From Methanomassiliicoccales archaeon (GTDB lineage Archaea; Thermoplasmatota; Thermoplasmata; Methanomassiliicoccales; UBA472), in contig JAJRAK010000001.1 of the NCBI GenBank assembly GCA_028682895.1, positions 62,001-126,000 on the forward strand: a DNA stretch of 64,000 nt, in the 5' to 3' direction. The notes beneath the pieces were generated by a model that made no database searches, was not told the DNA's origin, and was given only the letters and a program-made list of their open reading frames with translations. Below are positions 1 to 10,200 of this stretch, piece after piece. A program made the translations under genes and the position numbers. The first letter of the stretch is position 1; every line of letters starts with the position of its first letter.

Positions 1-566
1 CCGACACCACGATCACTGACTATGTCAACCTGGACGCTAACGTTACCGCGTCCTACTCTGTATCCATGACCTATTCCGATGGAGAGGACACCGACGGCAC
101 CAGCTACGTTTACAACCTCGAGATCTCCAACGATGGTAATGCCGACGACACCTACACCGTGACCATCGGCAACCTGGAAGAGCTCGAGGCTCTGGGCTGG
201 GAGGTCAAACTGGTCAATGATGATGGGGACCTGGTGGACAGCCTGAGCATCGATGTTGAGGCGGCCGATTCCGGTGAGTTCCAAATATCATTGGTATCTC
301 TCAGGGACAACCCCGACACCACCATCAGCGTGCTGCTGGTGGCCGAGTCCGAAGGGGACGAGTACGTCGTTGCCACCATGGAGATGGAGCCTGAGTTCGC
401 CGGCATAAGCGTGGACGACGGGCTGTCGATCACCGGCGATGATATAGCGAACAGCTCACCAGAGATCGATGATTATACCATCGTTCTGATGTGTGTGATG
501 TTGACCTTCGTGGCCGTGCTTCTAGCCGTCACGATCAAGAAGGGGGTGTTCTCACGAAGAAAGTGA
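1..566 (+). CDS. C-terminal part of a membrane-anchored surface protein (5' end outside window)
   Basis: The reading frame is open from base 3 with no start codon context, so the gene begins upstream and only its last 187 residues are visible. The visible part is very acidic (Asp/Glu rich, few Lys) and includes a SNDGNADDTYTVTIGN stretch. That stretch resembles the beta-sandwich NEW3/CARDB-type domains of archaeal surface proteins. The C-terminus has one hydrophobic segment of about 22 residues (from VLMCVMLTF) followed by KKGVFSRRK. This is the usual tail anchor that places the bulk of a protein outside the cell. The stop overlaps the next gene's GTG start (GTGA), so the two are co-translated. 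Binding partner and exact function cannot be told. Confidence 0.75.
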   Translation, partial: DTTITDYVNLDANVTASYSVSMTYSDGEDTDGTSYVYNLEISNDGNADDTYTVTIGNLEELEALGWEVKLVNDDGDLVDSLSIDVEAADSGEFQISLVSLRDNPDTTISVLLVAESEGDEYVVATMEMEPEFAGISVDDGLSITGDDIANSSPEIDDYTIVLMCVMLTFVAVLLAVTIKKGVFSRRK

Positions 567-1333
567 TAATACTGTTGCTGACGACATTCCTACTGCTCGG
601 TGCCTTGCCACTGGTACAGGCCGATGACTACAATCCGCTGTACGCTAACCTTGATGGTGACATGCTGGTCTCCACCGAAGGGACTGTGATGTACACGCTA
701 ACCATGGTCGGAGGGCCGGCCGAGGACAGCGATGGTAATTATACCTATGAGGCCGAACTAAGCGGTGATGACGTGTCCGACGCAGAAATAGACGATTCGA
801 GCGGTGAATCGGCCGATTCAGGAATATTCACCTTCAACGTCACTGCGCCATCTGTGGCCCAGACCTTCTACATAGTTGTCAACTGCACCTCGTACAACGA
901 TGATGTGACGCTCTACTCGAACATAACCTTCAAGGTGATTGCTGTGGAGCCAGTTGTGATAACTGCGACGATAACCAATAACGGTGAGGTCTCCGCGACC
1001 GGGATCCCTCTGGTCCTGCAGCTCTATGAGGACGATGAATGGGTCACTCTCTACAATACCACCATAGACCTCGATGCCGAAGGTTCGTATAACTTCTCGT
1101 ATAACTGGACCGTAGAAAACCTTGAATCCGGGGAGTACCGGTTCAGGTTGATACTCGACGAGAACAATACTGTGGTCACCTTCGAGGGCGGTGGAAGCGT
1201 CTACGAGAAGACCGTATACTACGACGTCTCGGGATATGATTGGATGAACACCTTGTTCTGGGTGCTGATCATTGCCTTGGCCATTGTGACGTTCTTCGTC
1301 TGGATACGCCCGGACAAGAAGAGGAAAAAGTAG
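563..1333 (+). CDS. Secreted surface protein with CARDB-like domain and C-terminal membrane anchor
   Basis: I place the start at GTG 563 because it overlaps the upstream stop as GTGA and puts a signal peptide (VIILLLTTFLLLGALPLVQA) exactly at the N-terminus. An earlier in-frame ATG at 491 lies deep inside the upstream gene. The product is 256 residues. It has an N-terminal beta-rich region, then a segment around residues 130-220 (ATITNNGEVSATGIPLVLQL) that looks like a CARDB/APHP adhesion module. It ends with a transmembrane helix (TLFWVLIIALAIVTFFVW) and a KKRKK tail. Several N-X-S/T sequons fit an N-glycosylated exported protein. It is cotranscribed with the preceding anchored protein. The specific role is unknown. 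Confidence 0.75.
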   Translation: MIILLLTTFLLLGALPLVQADDYNPLYANLDGDMLVSTEGTVMYTLTMVGGPAEDSDGNYTYEAELSGDDVSDAEIDDSSGESADSGIFTFNVTAPSVAQTFYIVVNCTSYNDDVTLYSNITFKVIAVEPVVITATITNNGEVSATGIPLVLQLYEDDEWVTLYNTTIDLDAEGSYNFSYNWTVENLESGEYRFRLILDENNTVVTFEGGGSVYEKTVYYDVSGYDWMNTLFWVLIIALAIVTFFVWIRPDKKRKK

Positions 1334-1346
1334 TCAAAACCTTAAA

Positions 1347-1379
1347 GCGGCCCGATGGCCGCCATAAAAATATTTTTTT
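1347..1379. terminator. Convergent hairpin plus T-run terminator
   Basis: A perfect 6-bp stem GCGGCC/GGCCGC with a CGAT loop (1347-1362) is followed by an A/T run (TAAAAATATTTTTTTA). It lies between the convergent ends of the surface-protein gene (stop 1333) and the translin-like gene (stop 1378), so it may serve both strands. Confidence 0.55.
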
Positions 1380-1995
1380 ACAGTTTTTTCTCCAGCTCTG
1401 ACATGCGGGCGCTAAGCCTCTCTCCGGAGACGGCCACGGCCACGTCCCCCCTGGTCTTTTCCAGGACGGACCGGGCGATGTCCTGCTTCCTTCTGATGGA
1501 GATTATCGCATCAGGGTAGTCGAAGCGCATGATGACCAGGAACATCTCCTCCATCGTGTCCAGGTGCCGTTCCGCGGTAGCGGTGTCGCCCCGGCGCAAG
1601 GCCTCCAACGAGAACCGCCTGAGCTCACCGATGGTGTCGGCCATGCCCATGAGGTATGCTGTCCCCGGCATGCCCAGCTGGTCCGGCGTCGGCAGTTCAT
1701 GTCCTTTCACGATAGCGGTCAATATGGCCGCCTCGGCCACTTCCTGCAGGGCGTCCTGCACGATGCCCGAATGCCAGATGTCGACATGCTCCGAGAGCAC
1801 GCTCTTCAGCTTGTGGGACTCATCGATGGCCTCCATCAGCATCGCTTCGCCGTCCTGACCTTTATGCATGCCGTGGACCACGCTGCTGGACATGCGTATG
1901 AGCGCCCTGGAGGACTTGATGGCGATCTCGCGCACCTCGTCCTTCTCATCTAAGGAGCCCTGTATCCTCTGGGCGATAAGCTCCAGGTTGTGCAT
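1378..1995 (-). CDS. Translin family protein
   Basis: This 205-residue, almost wholly helical protein has the size and layout of archaeal translin/TRAX homologues. It has an N-terminal helix with EKDEVREIAIKSSRALIRMSS and a conserved central ELRRFSLEALRRGD. The C-terminal half (MEEMFLVIMRFDYPDAI) carries the family's 'DYPDAI' signature. Translins form octameric barrels that bind single-stranded nucleic acid, and TRAX-type members carry acidic RNase residues. Whether this one is catalytic cannot be judged from the sequence alone. It lies 35 nt downstream of purD on the same strand and may be read through from it. Confidence 0.8.
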   Translation of the reverse strand: MHNLELIAQRIQGSLDEKDEVREIAIKSSRALIRMSSSVVHGMHKGQDGEAMLMEAIDESHKLKSVLSEHVDIWHSGIVQDALQEVAEAAILTAIVKGHELPTPDQLGMPGTAYLMGMADTIGELRRFSLEALRRGDTATAERHLDTMEEMFLVIMRFDYPDAIISIRRKQDIARSVLEKTRGDVAVAVSGERLSARMSELEKKL

Positions 1996-2030
1996 ATCAG
2001 GGGATTGGACGGAGGGTATGAAAAGATTGC

Positions 2031-3353
2031 CTAGCCCCGGACCTGGCGCATGTGCTCTACACGTCTCCTCACCAGTGCATCCTTTCCTATGTCATGGCGT
2101 ACGAAGACCTCGCCATGGATGTGCTTCAATCCCTCTTCGCACACCGCCTCGGCGTCTTCGATGCTGTCGGCCATGCCCACCACGCCCAGGGAGCGCGAGG
2201 AGGTGGTGTACACCACCCCGTCCCGCTCGTCAACGGACGCATAATAGAGCCTGGCCCCGGCGTTAGAGATGGCCTTCTCGTCCACCTTGACCGGCCGTCC
2301 CGACCTGGATTCCGTTCCATATCCCGCGGGCACAACGTACTTGCAGACGGTGGCCTTCGGCAGGAACGGTACGGCCTTTCCAAGTTTTCCGTCCGCCACT
2401 CCCTGGCACACTTCCAGGAAGCCGTTCTCCAGCAGCGTCAATACGTTCATCGCCTCCGGGTCCCCGAAGCGGGCGTTGAACTCGATGACCTTCGGTCCGT
2501 CCCTGGTCAGCATGAACTGTCCATAGAGCACGCCCCGGTACGGAGCACCCTCGTCCCTCATCGCCCCGATGGTCCGGCGCATGATCTCCTCGGCCTCCTG
2601 GCGTTCGTCCTCGGTGACGAACGGCAGAAGATGGTCCGCGTCGGTGTATGACCCCATTCCCCCGGTGTTCGGACCGACATCGCCGTCATAGGCGCGCTTA
2701 TGGTCCTGGACCAGCGGCATCCCTCGGACGTCCTTACCATCGCAGAAGGCCTGCAGGGTGAACTCCTCCCCGATCAGACGCTCCTCGAGCACCACGCCCG
2801 CGCCGCCGATTCGCTTGTCCAGTATCTCCTTGACATAGTCCATGACCTCTCCCTTGCCGGAGAGGTGCTCCCCTTCCACCTTGACCCCCTTTCCGCCGGT
2901 GAGGCCTTCTGGCTTTACCACCAGCTCCCCGGGGAAATCGTCGACGAAGAGCCGGGCGGACTCCAGGTCCTGGAAGGTGCCGAAGGCCACGTTCCCCGGG
3001 ACGCTATGCTTCTTCAGCAGGCGGCGGGTGAACCTCTTGGACGTCTCCAGGCGTGCTGCGGCCTTGGTCGGTCCGACGCAGCCGATGCCTTGTCGTATCA
3101 GTTCATCGGCCAGACCGGCCTCCAGCGGCGCCTCCGGTCCGATGACCGCAAGCTCGACGCCGCTCGCAAGGGCGAACTCGGTCACCTTGGCCACGTCGGT
3201 CTCGTGCACTAGCGCGTACCTCTGTGCCGAGCGGGCGATGCCCGGGTTCAAGTTCTTCATGGCAGAATAGACGAGGGCGCCATCCCTGGACAGCGCCTCG
3301 ACGATGGCGTGCTCCCGGCCACCGCCGCCCACAACCAGCACCTTGGTCTTCAT
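2031..3353 (-). CDS. purD: Phosphoribosylamine--glycine ligase (GAR synthetase)
   Basis: PurD catalyses the ATP-dependent ligation of glycine to 5-phosphoribosylamine, the second step of de novo purine synthesis. The 440-residue product is of normal length. It has the N-terminal Rossmann-like motif VVGGGGREH (residues 7-15). The ATP-grasp core shows VVKPEGLTGGKGV, EEFTLQAF and QDHKRAYDGDVGPNTGGMG, with EFNARFGDPE as the metal/ATP-binding strand. The start fits a leaderless mRNA: a TTTATTTAAG TATA-like box on the minus strand at about 3376-3386 lies some 25 nt before ATG 3353. No other purine gene is adjacent. Confidence 0.97.
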   Translation of the reverse strand: MKTKVLVVGGGGREHAIVEALSRDGALVYSAMKNLNPGIARSAQRYALVHETDVAKVTEFALASGVELAVIGPEAPLEAGLADELIRQGIGCVGPTKAAARLETSKRFTRRLLKKHSVPGNVAFGTFQDLESARLFVDDFPGELVVKPEGLTGGKGVKVEGEHLSGKGEVMDYVKEILDKRIGGAGVVLEERLIGEEFTLQAFCDGKDVRGMPLVQDHKRAYDGDVGPNTGGMGSYTDADHLLPFVTEDERQEAEEIMRRTIGAMRDEGAPYRGVLYGQFMLTRDGPKVIEFNARFGDPEAMNVLTLLENGFLEVCQGVADGKLGKAVPFLPKATVCKYVVPAGYGTESRSGRPVKVDEKAISNAGARLYYASVDERDGVVYTTSSRSLGVVGMADSIEDAEAVCEEGLKHIHGEVFVRHDIGKDALVRRRVEHMRQVRG

Positions 3354-3396
3354 GCACCCCGTGGATTGACGGGGACTTAAATAAACAAATTGGAGC

Positions 3397-4047
3397 TCAA
3401 TCGAGAAGCCGCCCGACCAGCTCCCTTATGCCATCCCCGGTGCGGACGCTCGTGGGCATGAGGTCCTTTCCTCCGGTCAGCTTACGGTAGTCGTCCTTTA
3501 CCCTTTCCACGTCCACCCCCATATATTCGGCCAGGTCCATCTTATTGAACACGGCGATGTCGGCGTCCTGGAATATCATGGGATGCTTGCGCACCATGTC
3601 ATCGCCCTCGGTGACGGATATGACGACCAGGCGTGAATCTGTCCCCAACGGAAAGTCCGCGGGGCAGACGAGGTTTCCCACGTTCTCTACGAAAAGGAAG
3701 TCAAGGTCCAATAGGTCGATCGAGTCTAACGCCTTGTCCACCAGGTTCGCGTCCAAGTGACATTCCTTACCGGTGTTAAGATTGAATGCCTTGACGCCCG
3801 CTTCCTGGAACCGGTCGTAATCGTCCTGCCCGGTGACATCCCCGGCGATGACCCCGACCCTCAACCCCCTCTCCATGATGATCTTGGACAGCTTGATGAT
3901 CAGCGCGGTCTTCCCGGCCCCGGTGGTCCCCATGACGTCCACGGACCTGACCCCGGCACCTCTCAAGGTATACCGGTTGTGATCTGCCAGGTGGCGGTTC
4001 TCAGCGAGGACGTCCGTCTCCATGCTAATGTGGGTTGTCTTGTGCAC
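3397..4047 (-). CDS. hypB: Hydrogenase/urease nickel incorporation GTPase HypB
   Basis: HypB is the SIMIBI-class GTPase that helps insert nickel into [NiFe] hydrogenase large subunits, normally with HypA. The 216-residue protein has a P-loop GTTGAGKT (residues 40-47), a GDVTGQDDYDR segment and an FNKMD base-recognition motif. It also has the metal-site pieces GKECHLDA and ENVGNLVCPA with conserved Cys and His. There is no N-terminal His-rich nickel-storage stretch. I keep the GTG at 4047, because a TTATTAAAAA box about 25 nt upstream suggests a leaderless start; ATG 4023 is an alternative. No hypA is adjacent, and hypE lies about 36 kb away in this window. Confidence 0.95.
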   Translation of the reverse strand: MHKTTHISMETDVLAENRHLADHNRYTLRGAGVRSVDVMGTTGAGKTALIIKLSKIIMERGLRVGVIAGDVTGQDDYDRFQEAGVKAFNLNTGKECHLDANLVDKALDSIDLLDLDFLFVENVGNLVCPADFPLGTDSRLVVISVTEGDDMVRKHPMIFQDADIAVFNKMDLAEYMGVDVERVKDDYRKLTGGKDLMPTSVRTGDGIRELVGRLLD

Positions 4048-4195
4048 AAGGCCGCATTTTCATCGGTTTTTAATAACTTTGCCTTCTTTCCTCCGATAAA
4101 TAATATTGAAAAGCGACGATAGGCCATCCAGATATCAGGGTATTAGCCGTTAAAAAACCATTCAGCATTGCCATTATATCGAATAACTTTTAAGT

Positions 4196-4267
4196 AATGT
4201 CACGTAAATATGTACCCCCGACCAGCGATGGTTCCGATAATAAAGGCGGGACCAATGGGGGATTTCT
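4196..4267 (+). promoter_or_regulatory. Promoter and leader of the giant beta-helix gene
   Basis: An AT-rich stretch (ACTTTTAAGTAATG, just before 4200, and CGTAAATATG) is a plausible TATA region. A GGGGGAT purine run ends 7 nt before ATG 4268 and can act as ribosome-binding site. The 220-nt gap back to hypB also holds the hypB promoter on the other strand. No other gene is seen in it. Confidence 0.45.
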
Positions 4268-7200
4268 ATGGATAATCCAAGTAGTTTGCAAAGCATTAAT
4301 CTGAAAGCCGGTTTGGCTAAGAGGGCCGTCCTATACCTGGGGGTATTGGCGTTCGCCCTCGTTTTGCTCCTGTTTTTGGGAGCGGGACAGGCCAGCGCCG
4401 GTTATGTGCCGGTTTCCGGTGATATCACGTCAAGTGACACCTGGGAATCGGGAAACGTGTATAATGTGACTGGACCGGTAACGATTACCGATGGCACGAC
4501 CCTGACGATCGAGAACAACGTCACCGTGAACTTCATGGGCACCAACGCAAGCCTCACGGTCGACGGGACTCTGATCGTTCAGGGAACTGAGGACCTGCCT
4601 GTTGTATTTGACTCCAACGGGTCCTACTTCTGGGGCAACGTGACCTTCAACGAGGGTTCCGTCGGCAACCTGGCAAACCTGAACATAATAAATGCCACCA
4701 TCGGTATCAACATGGTCGACACGAGCGATGTGGTGACCGACAACGTCACCATCACCGACGCTGCGACGACCGGTATGATGATCACCTTGAACGAGGGCGA
4801 TTGGGAGATCGCGCTGAGCGACCTGAACATCGTCAACGCTTCCTACGGCATATACGTCCAGACCTTCAATGGAAGCCTTGTCTTGGATATGAGCGATGTC
4901 GAGATCACCAATGCTCTGTGCGGACTGTATGTCGAGGTTGGCACGCTGAACGTGAGCGACCTCAGGACACTTGACCTGAGCATTGACAACTGCGTGTTCA
5001 ACGGCGGCTACATCGGTGTGTTCGCCGAGGCGCCCTACTACGGCAACGCGGCAGTGACGAACTCGCAGTTCCTCGGTCAGATGATGGTGTCTTACATCTT
5101 CGATTCCCTCGAGGGCGAGGTCAACGTTGACATAACCGACAGCACCTTCGACGGAAGCAGCAATGATGTTATCACCGCCTACTTGGAAGAACAGATAGAG
5201 TCCGACTATGAACTGATTGGGCGCGAGAGCGATAGGTGGAATGACATCGCCTCCGATGACAACTACCTGTACGTCGAGCTTCCGTTCGACTTCACCTACG
5301 ACTCTGCGACCTATGATCACGTCTACATGTACAACGACGGTTACCTGTACTTCGCCTCTGGCGAGTACATCTATCCGGTCGGTACCAGCGAGCTGTTTTA
5401 CAACGGGATGTACTTCTATGGCTACTCGATAGCTGAGGACAACTCGTCCGTGATCTTCAACTGGGCAGCTACTGTAGACATCGACAACGAAGCGAGCTGC
5501 GCCTTTGAGGTGGAGCTGTTCCCGGATGGTACCGTGCAGATACACCTGGCCGATATGGAGTGCTTCAACGCGTCCAGCACCTTCTGGGGAATAACCACCA
5601 GCAGTGGACCTGGTTATGATTATAACCTCTACAGCCTGTATGGCGACTACGCCTGGAACATGGACTGGACCAGCTGGGAGTTCACCCCGTACGCCATGTC
5701 CTCCTCGATAGCCATGATGATCCTCGCCGATAACGGCAGCATGGACCTGGCCATCGACAACGTCACCGTGGCCAACATGTACGGTGGCGCGCTGCTCGCC
5801 TACGAAGGCAACGGCAGCATGGACCTGGCGATAACTAACAGCACCTTCGAGATATTGTATGGCATGTTCGGCGGCTCCATCATCACTGCATATGGCGTCA
5901 ACGGATCGATGGATGTTGTCATGACCGACAACACCTTCGAGAACGTTTGGAGCGTAGCGGCCTACATCAGAGGTTACGGTCTCAATGGAGGCACGTACAA
6001 CTTCGATGTGTCCGACAACATGTTCACGAAGGTCGCTCTGGGCATCATGACCAGCGTCGAGGTCGAGGCATACAATGACACCGCTGACCAGACGGTCAAC
6101 GTAGTCGCTAACTTCGACAACAACGTCATGACCGACTCCTTCGGGCTTACCAGCTTCGTCCACGTGGGCGACATGTACAACAATGACGAGGGCTTCGGCA
6201 ATGTGAACTGGACCGTCAACGCCGAGCAGACGTTCACCAACAACGTCATGACCCAGGAGAGGTACGACGGCGGATGGTGCTTCGGCGGTTCCTTCAGCAT
6301 CCCGGCCGTCATCGACGCCACCCTGGTCGTCAAGAACCAGGAGTTCGATGACAACACCGAGCTCACCGTGAACCACGATGTGACCATAACCGGCAACGAG
6401 ATCGAAAGCCCCGTGTGGACCTACGATGTCATCGCAGCCGATACCACCGTGGAGAACACCCGCGGCGACCTGACCGTCACCAACACCTATGACGTGTCCG
6501 GCAACGAGATCGCCATGCTGGCCTACTACGGTATCGACTTCGATATCTATTCCAGCTGGGACAACGGTACCGCCGTGATCGGCAACGACATCGTCGTTGA
6601 TGACAACACCATCGAAAACCTCTATGACAACTATGACGACCAGAGCACAGGTATCTATGTCGGGCTCGATGTCGGTGGATTCACCGGAAACTACGCCGGT
6701 CTGCCCTCCGATATGACCCTTGTCGATGTGATATCTGTCAGCGACAACAACATCAACGGCACACCTTCGGGAATATACGCCTATGATAACATGTGGCAGT
6801 TCAATACCGAGGGTGCGTACGCGGCCGATGTGACCATGGACATCGATGACAATGTCATCAACAACACCGTCTGGGGCATATACGCCTATGTCGGGGCTGA
6901 TGTCTGGTTCGGCAACAACTACTGGCCCTACTGGGACCACAACGCCACTGGGACATTCAACCTTGAAGTGTCCGCGAGCATCGACAACAACACCATTATC
7001 GTGATAAACGGCTTCAACCCAAGCAGCACCCACGACGGTGCCATCTACTGGTACCTGGATGCATGCGCCCTCGTTGACAGCAACATCCTGTTCTCCATGG
7101 CCATGATGACCGTGGAGAGCGACTGGTCCGTCAGCGAGAACAACATAACCATGATCGACAGCCAGTTCAGCGCCATATGCGCCTCTGAATCGTTCACCGC

Positions 7201-10200
7201 TAGGAAGACCTCAACGATGACCGTCAGCAGCGATGTGACCGTTGACGACAACACCGTGAACACCACCACGGTGTTCAACGACTATGATCAGGTGCCTAGT
7301 TGGGTCTTCGACCTTTTAACCAATGTTAGCCTGGAAGGGGAGATCGAGACCGATGACCCTGTCTTGGCATACACCGGTGACTGGTCGATCAGCGGGAACA
7401 CCATAGTCGGTGACTTCGAGACCGGTATCATCCTGAACCAGGACATCGACTGCGATGCTGATATGGGTGTCCTGACCGAGGACATAACCGTTGATGTCTC
7501 CGAGAACACTGTCGGGATCGCTATCGAAGGCGGTATCATCCTCGACAACGACTACGACGTGAACGATGGGTTCAGCGACCTGTCGGTCGACATAGAGCTG
7601 ATGAACAACACGATCGAACTGATCAGCTACGACCCGACCACTCTGTCCCCGCTCAAGAGGGACGCGGTCGGTATGTCCGTCGGTGAGATGATGGACAAGT
7701 CCACCTCCGAGGAAGGTATGAACATGACCGCCAGCATCCTCATCTCCGGTAACAATATCACCGGAGGCGATTCTGCGATGGAAGTGTCCACCTTCGACGG
7801 CCCGATCACCGCGGAGTACAACGTCACGATGGTCATGATCATCGAGGACAATGTGATCAGCGGCACCGACTACGGTATCCGCGCCACGGGTGCGAACATC
7901 ACTATAACCGGCAACGTCATCGACGCCTATACCGCCGGTATATACTGGGTGTCCGTCTATGGTGAGGTATCTGGCAACACCATCTCCGCCTTCACCGGTA
8001 TCGAACTGTTCCAGGTCGGAGAGGTGCTCGTCCAGAACAACGACGTCACCTACATGGACGCCGGTGTCGTGGTCGACAATGAAATGGGATACTCGGGCGA
8101 AGTGCAGGTACTGTACAACACATTGACCTGGGCGGACCTCGACGACGAGACCCTGCAGGGCTACATGGCTGGCGTGTTCATCGCCTACGCTGAGAACGTC
8201 ACCGTGATGGGCAACACCATCACCGACGCCTTCGGCGGCGTGTTCCTGGCGGCCGTCACCAACGTGACCGTACAGAACAACACCATTTCGTACACCAACT
8301 ACGGTATCTACCTGACTGCCTTGACCCCCGGCGGCATCCTGCTGATATCGAACAACACCATCGATGAGGTGGACTTCGAAGGCATGATGACGACCGGACG
8401 CGCCATATGGCTGAGCTGGTTCGGAAACGCCACCATCGAGAACAACGTCATCACCGATGCCGGATACGGTATCTATGTGACCTGGTTCAATTACGACCTG
8501 CTGGTCCAGAACAACGATATGACCTACACCATCTACGGTGTGTACGTCCAGTACATAATCACCGGGGCCAACATCGACATACTGGGCAATGACCTCGCCG
8601 AGGTCGACCTGGTCGGAATGCCTCCGATGAGCGGCACTGCTGTCTACGTCTACGGTCAGGCCAACAACGTGACCGTGGCCGACAACACAGTAGCTGACGC
8701 CTCCTACGGTGTATACCTCGGTGGCGTGCTGACCAACGTCACGGTCCAGAACAATGAGATCGAATATGTCTGGAGCGGAATAGGCATCGAAGGCGACTAC
8801 GACTTCTTCCCCGGCATGTTCGAGGGCAGCGTTCAGATACTGAACAACGACCTGACCGAGTTCGATGAGAACACCGGTCAGGGCGATGGTTGGGCCATAT
8901 GGGTTGAAGACCGTGCCAACGTGCTCATTGATGGTAACGTCATGGAGAACGCTGACTACGGCGTATACGTCGAAGAGATCAACAACCTGACCATCAGCGA
9001 CAACGAGATCGCAAGCAGCGGTTGGGGCTACGGTATCTGGCTGTACGAGGACGTCTTCAGTGCCTCGATCGAGTCCAATGTCATCAGCGGCGCCGAGTAC
9101 GGTATCTATGCTGATTACTGTTACGATGTGGTCATTGGCAACAACACCATATCTGACAGCTACGAGTACGGCATATACCTCGACTACAACATGGACACCA
9201 TCCTGTGGAACAACGAGTTCACTGGCAGCAACTCCTACGACGTGTACGGCTATGATGGTGGAAGCACCATCTTCTGGTACATCGACGACACCGTCACCCT
9301 ACGGGGCGGCGTGTATCTCTACCACGCTGTGGTGACCGTCCTTGAGGGCGGGGCCTTGTCCTTCGAGTTCTGCTCGAACCAGATAATAGGCACCGTGAAC
9401 GTCGAGGAAGGCGCACTGCTTCACATGAACGACGCCTCTCTGTACAACTACAATGACGGGCGGAGCATGCTGAACGTATATGGTACCCTGATCGCGCACC
9501 TGAGCGGGTTCTATTACTACTCGATATACCTGGGCCCGACCGCCGACGCAGAGCTTAGAAGCAGCTACATGTACGCCAACGACGTCGCCATCACTATCGA
9601 TGGCTGCGACGCTGTTGTGTCTGACTGCTACATCTATAACTCCGAAATCGGTATACTGGTCCAGGGCGAGGGAGCTGTCGCGACCATAGTCAGCACCTAC
9701 ATAGAGGACTGCTGGATGGGTATCCAGGTCGTCGACGCCGATATGTGCGGCATCTATGACAACATAATTTACGACAACAGCATCGGTGTACTGGCCGAGA
9801 ACGCCACTGGCAGCGTGCACGACAACATCCTTGTCGATAACGGTATCAACGTGTACCTCATCGACAGCGACGTCAGCGTCGTGAACAATGACATAGGCTT
9901 CACCGACCAGTTCGAAGAGATGGCTGCCAGGCAGTTGGAGCTCTATGAGCGCATATGGTTCATGATCAACGATCTGAACAACACCAAGAACGAGAACCTC
10001 GACGAAGATGTTCTCGATGAAATGATGTATATGCTCGAGGACCTGAGCGACTACTGGTACGATGGCATGTACGAGGACGGCGTCTATCTGGCCACTGAGG
10101 ACGCAGGCATATGGACCGAGGGGTCAACCGTGACCACCTCCGGTAACACCTACGGCCTGCTGAAGTGGGCGGTGTACGCCGTTGACAGTACCGTCAACTT

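Noticed and set aside
4430-7033. 867-codon open frame on the minus strand inside the giant surface-protein gene
   Set aside because: It is antisense to a gene with clear signal peptide, beta-helix repeats and membrane anchor. The translation is a low-complexity Val/Asp/Gly/His mix without motifs, and codon bias of the real gene explains it.
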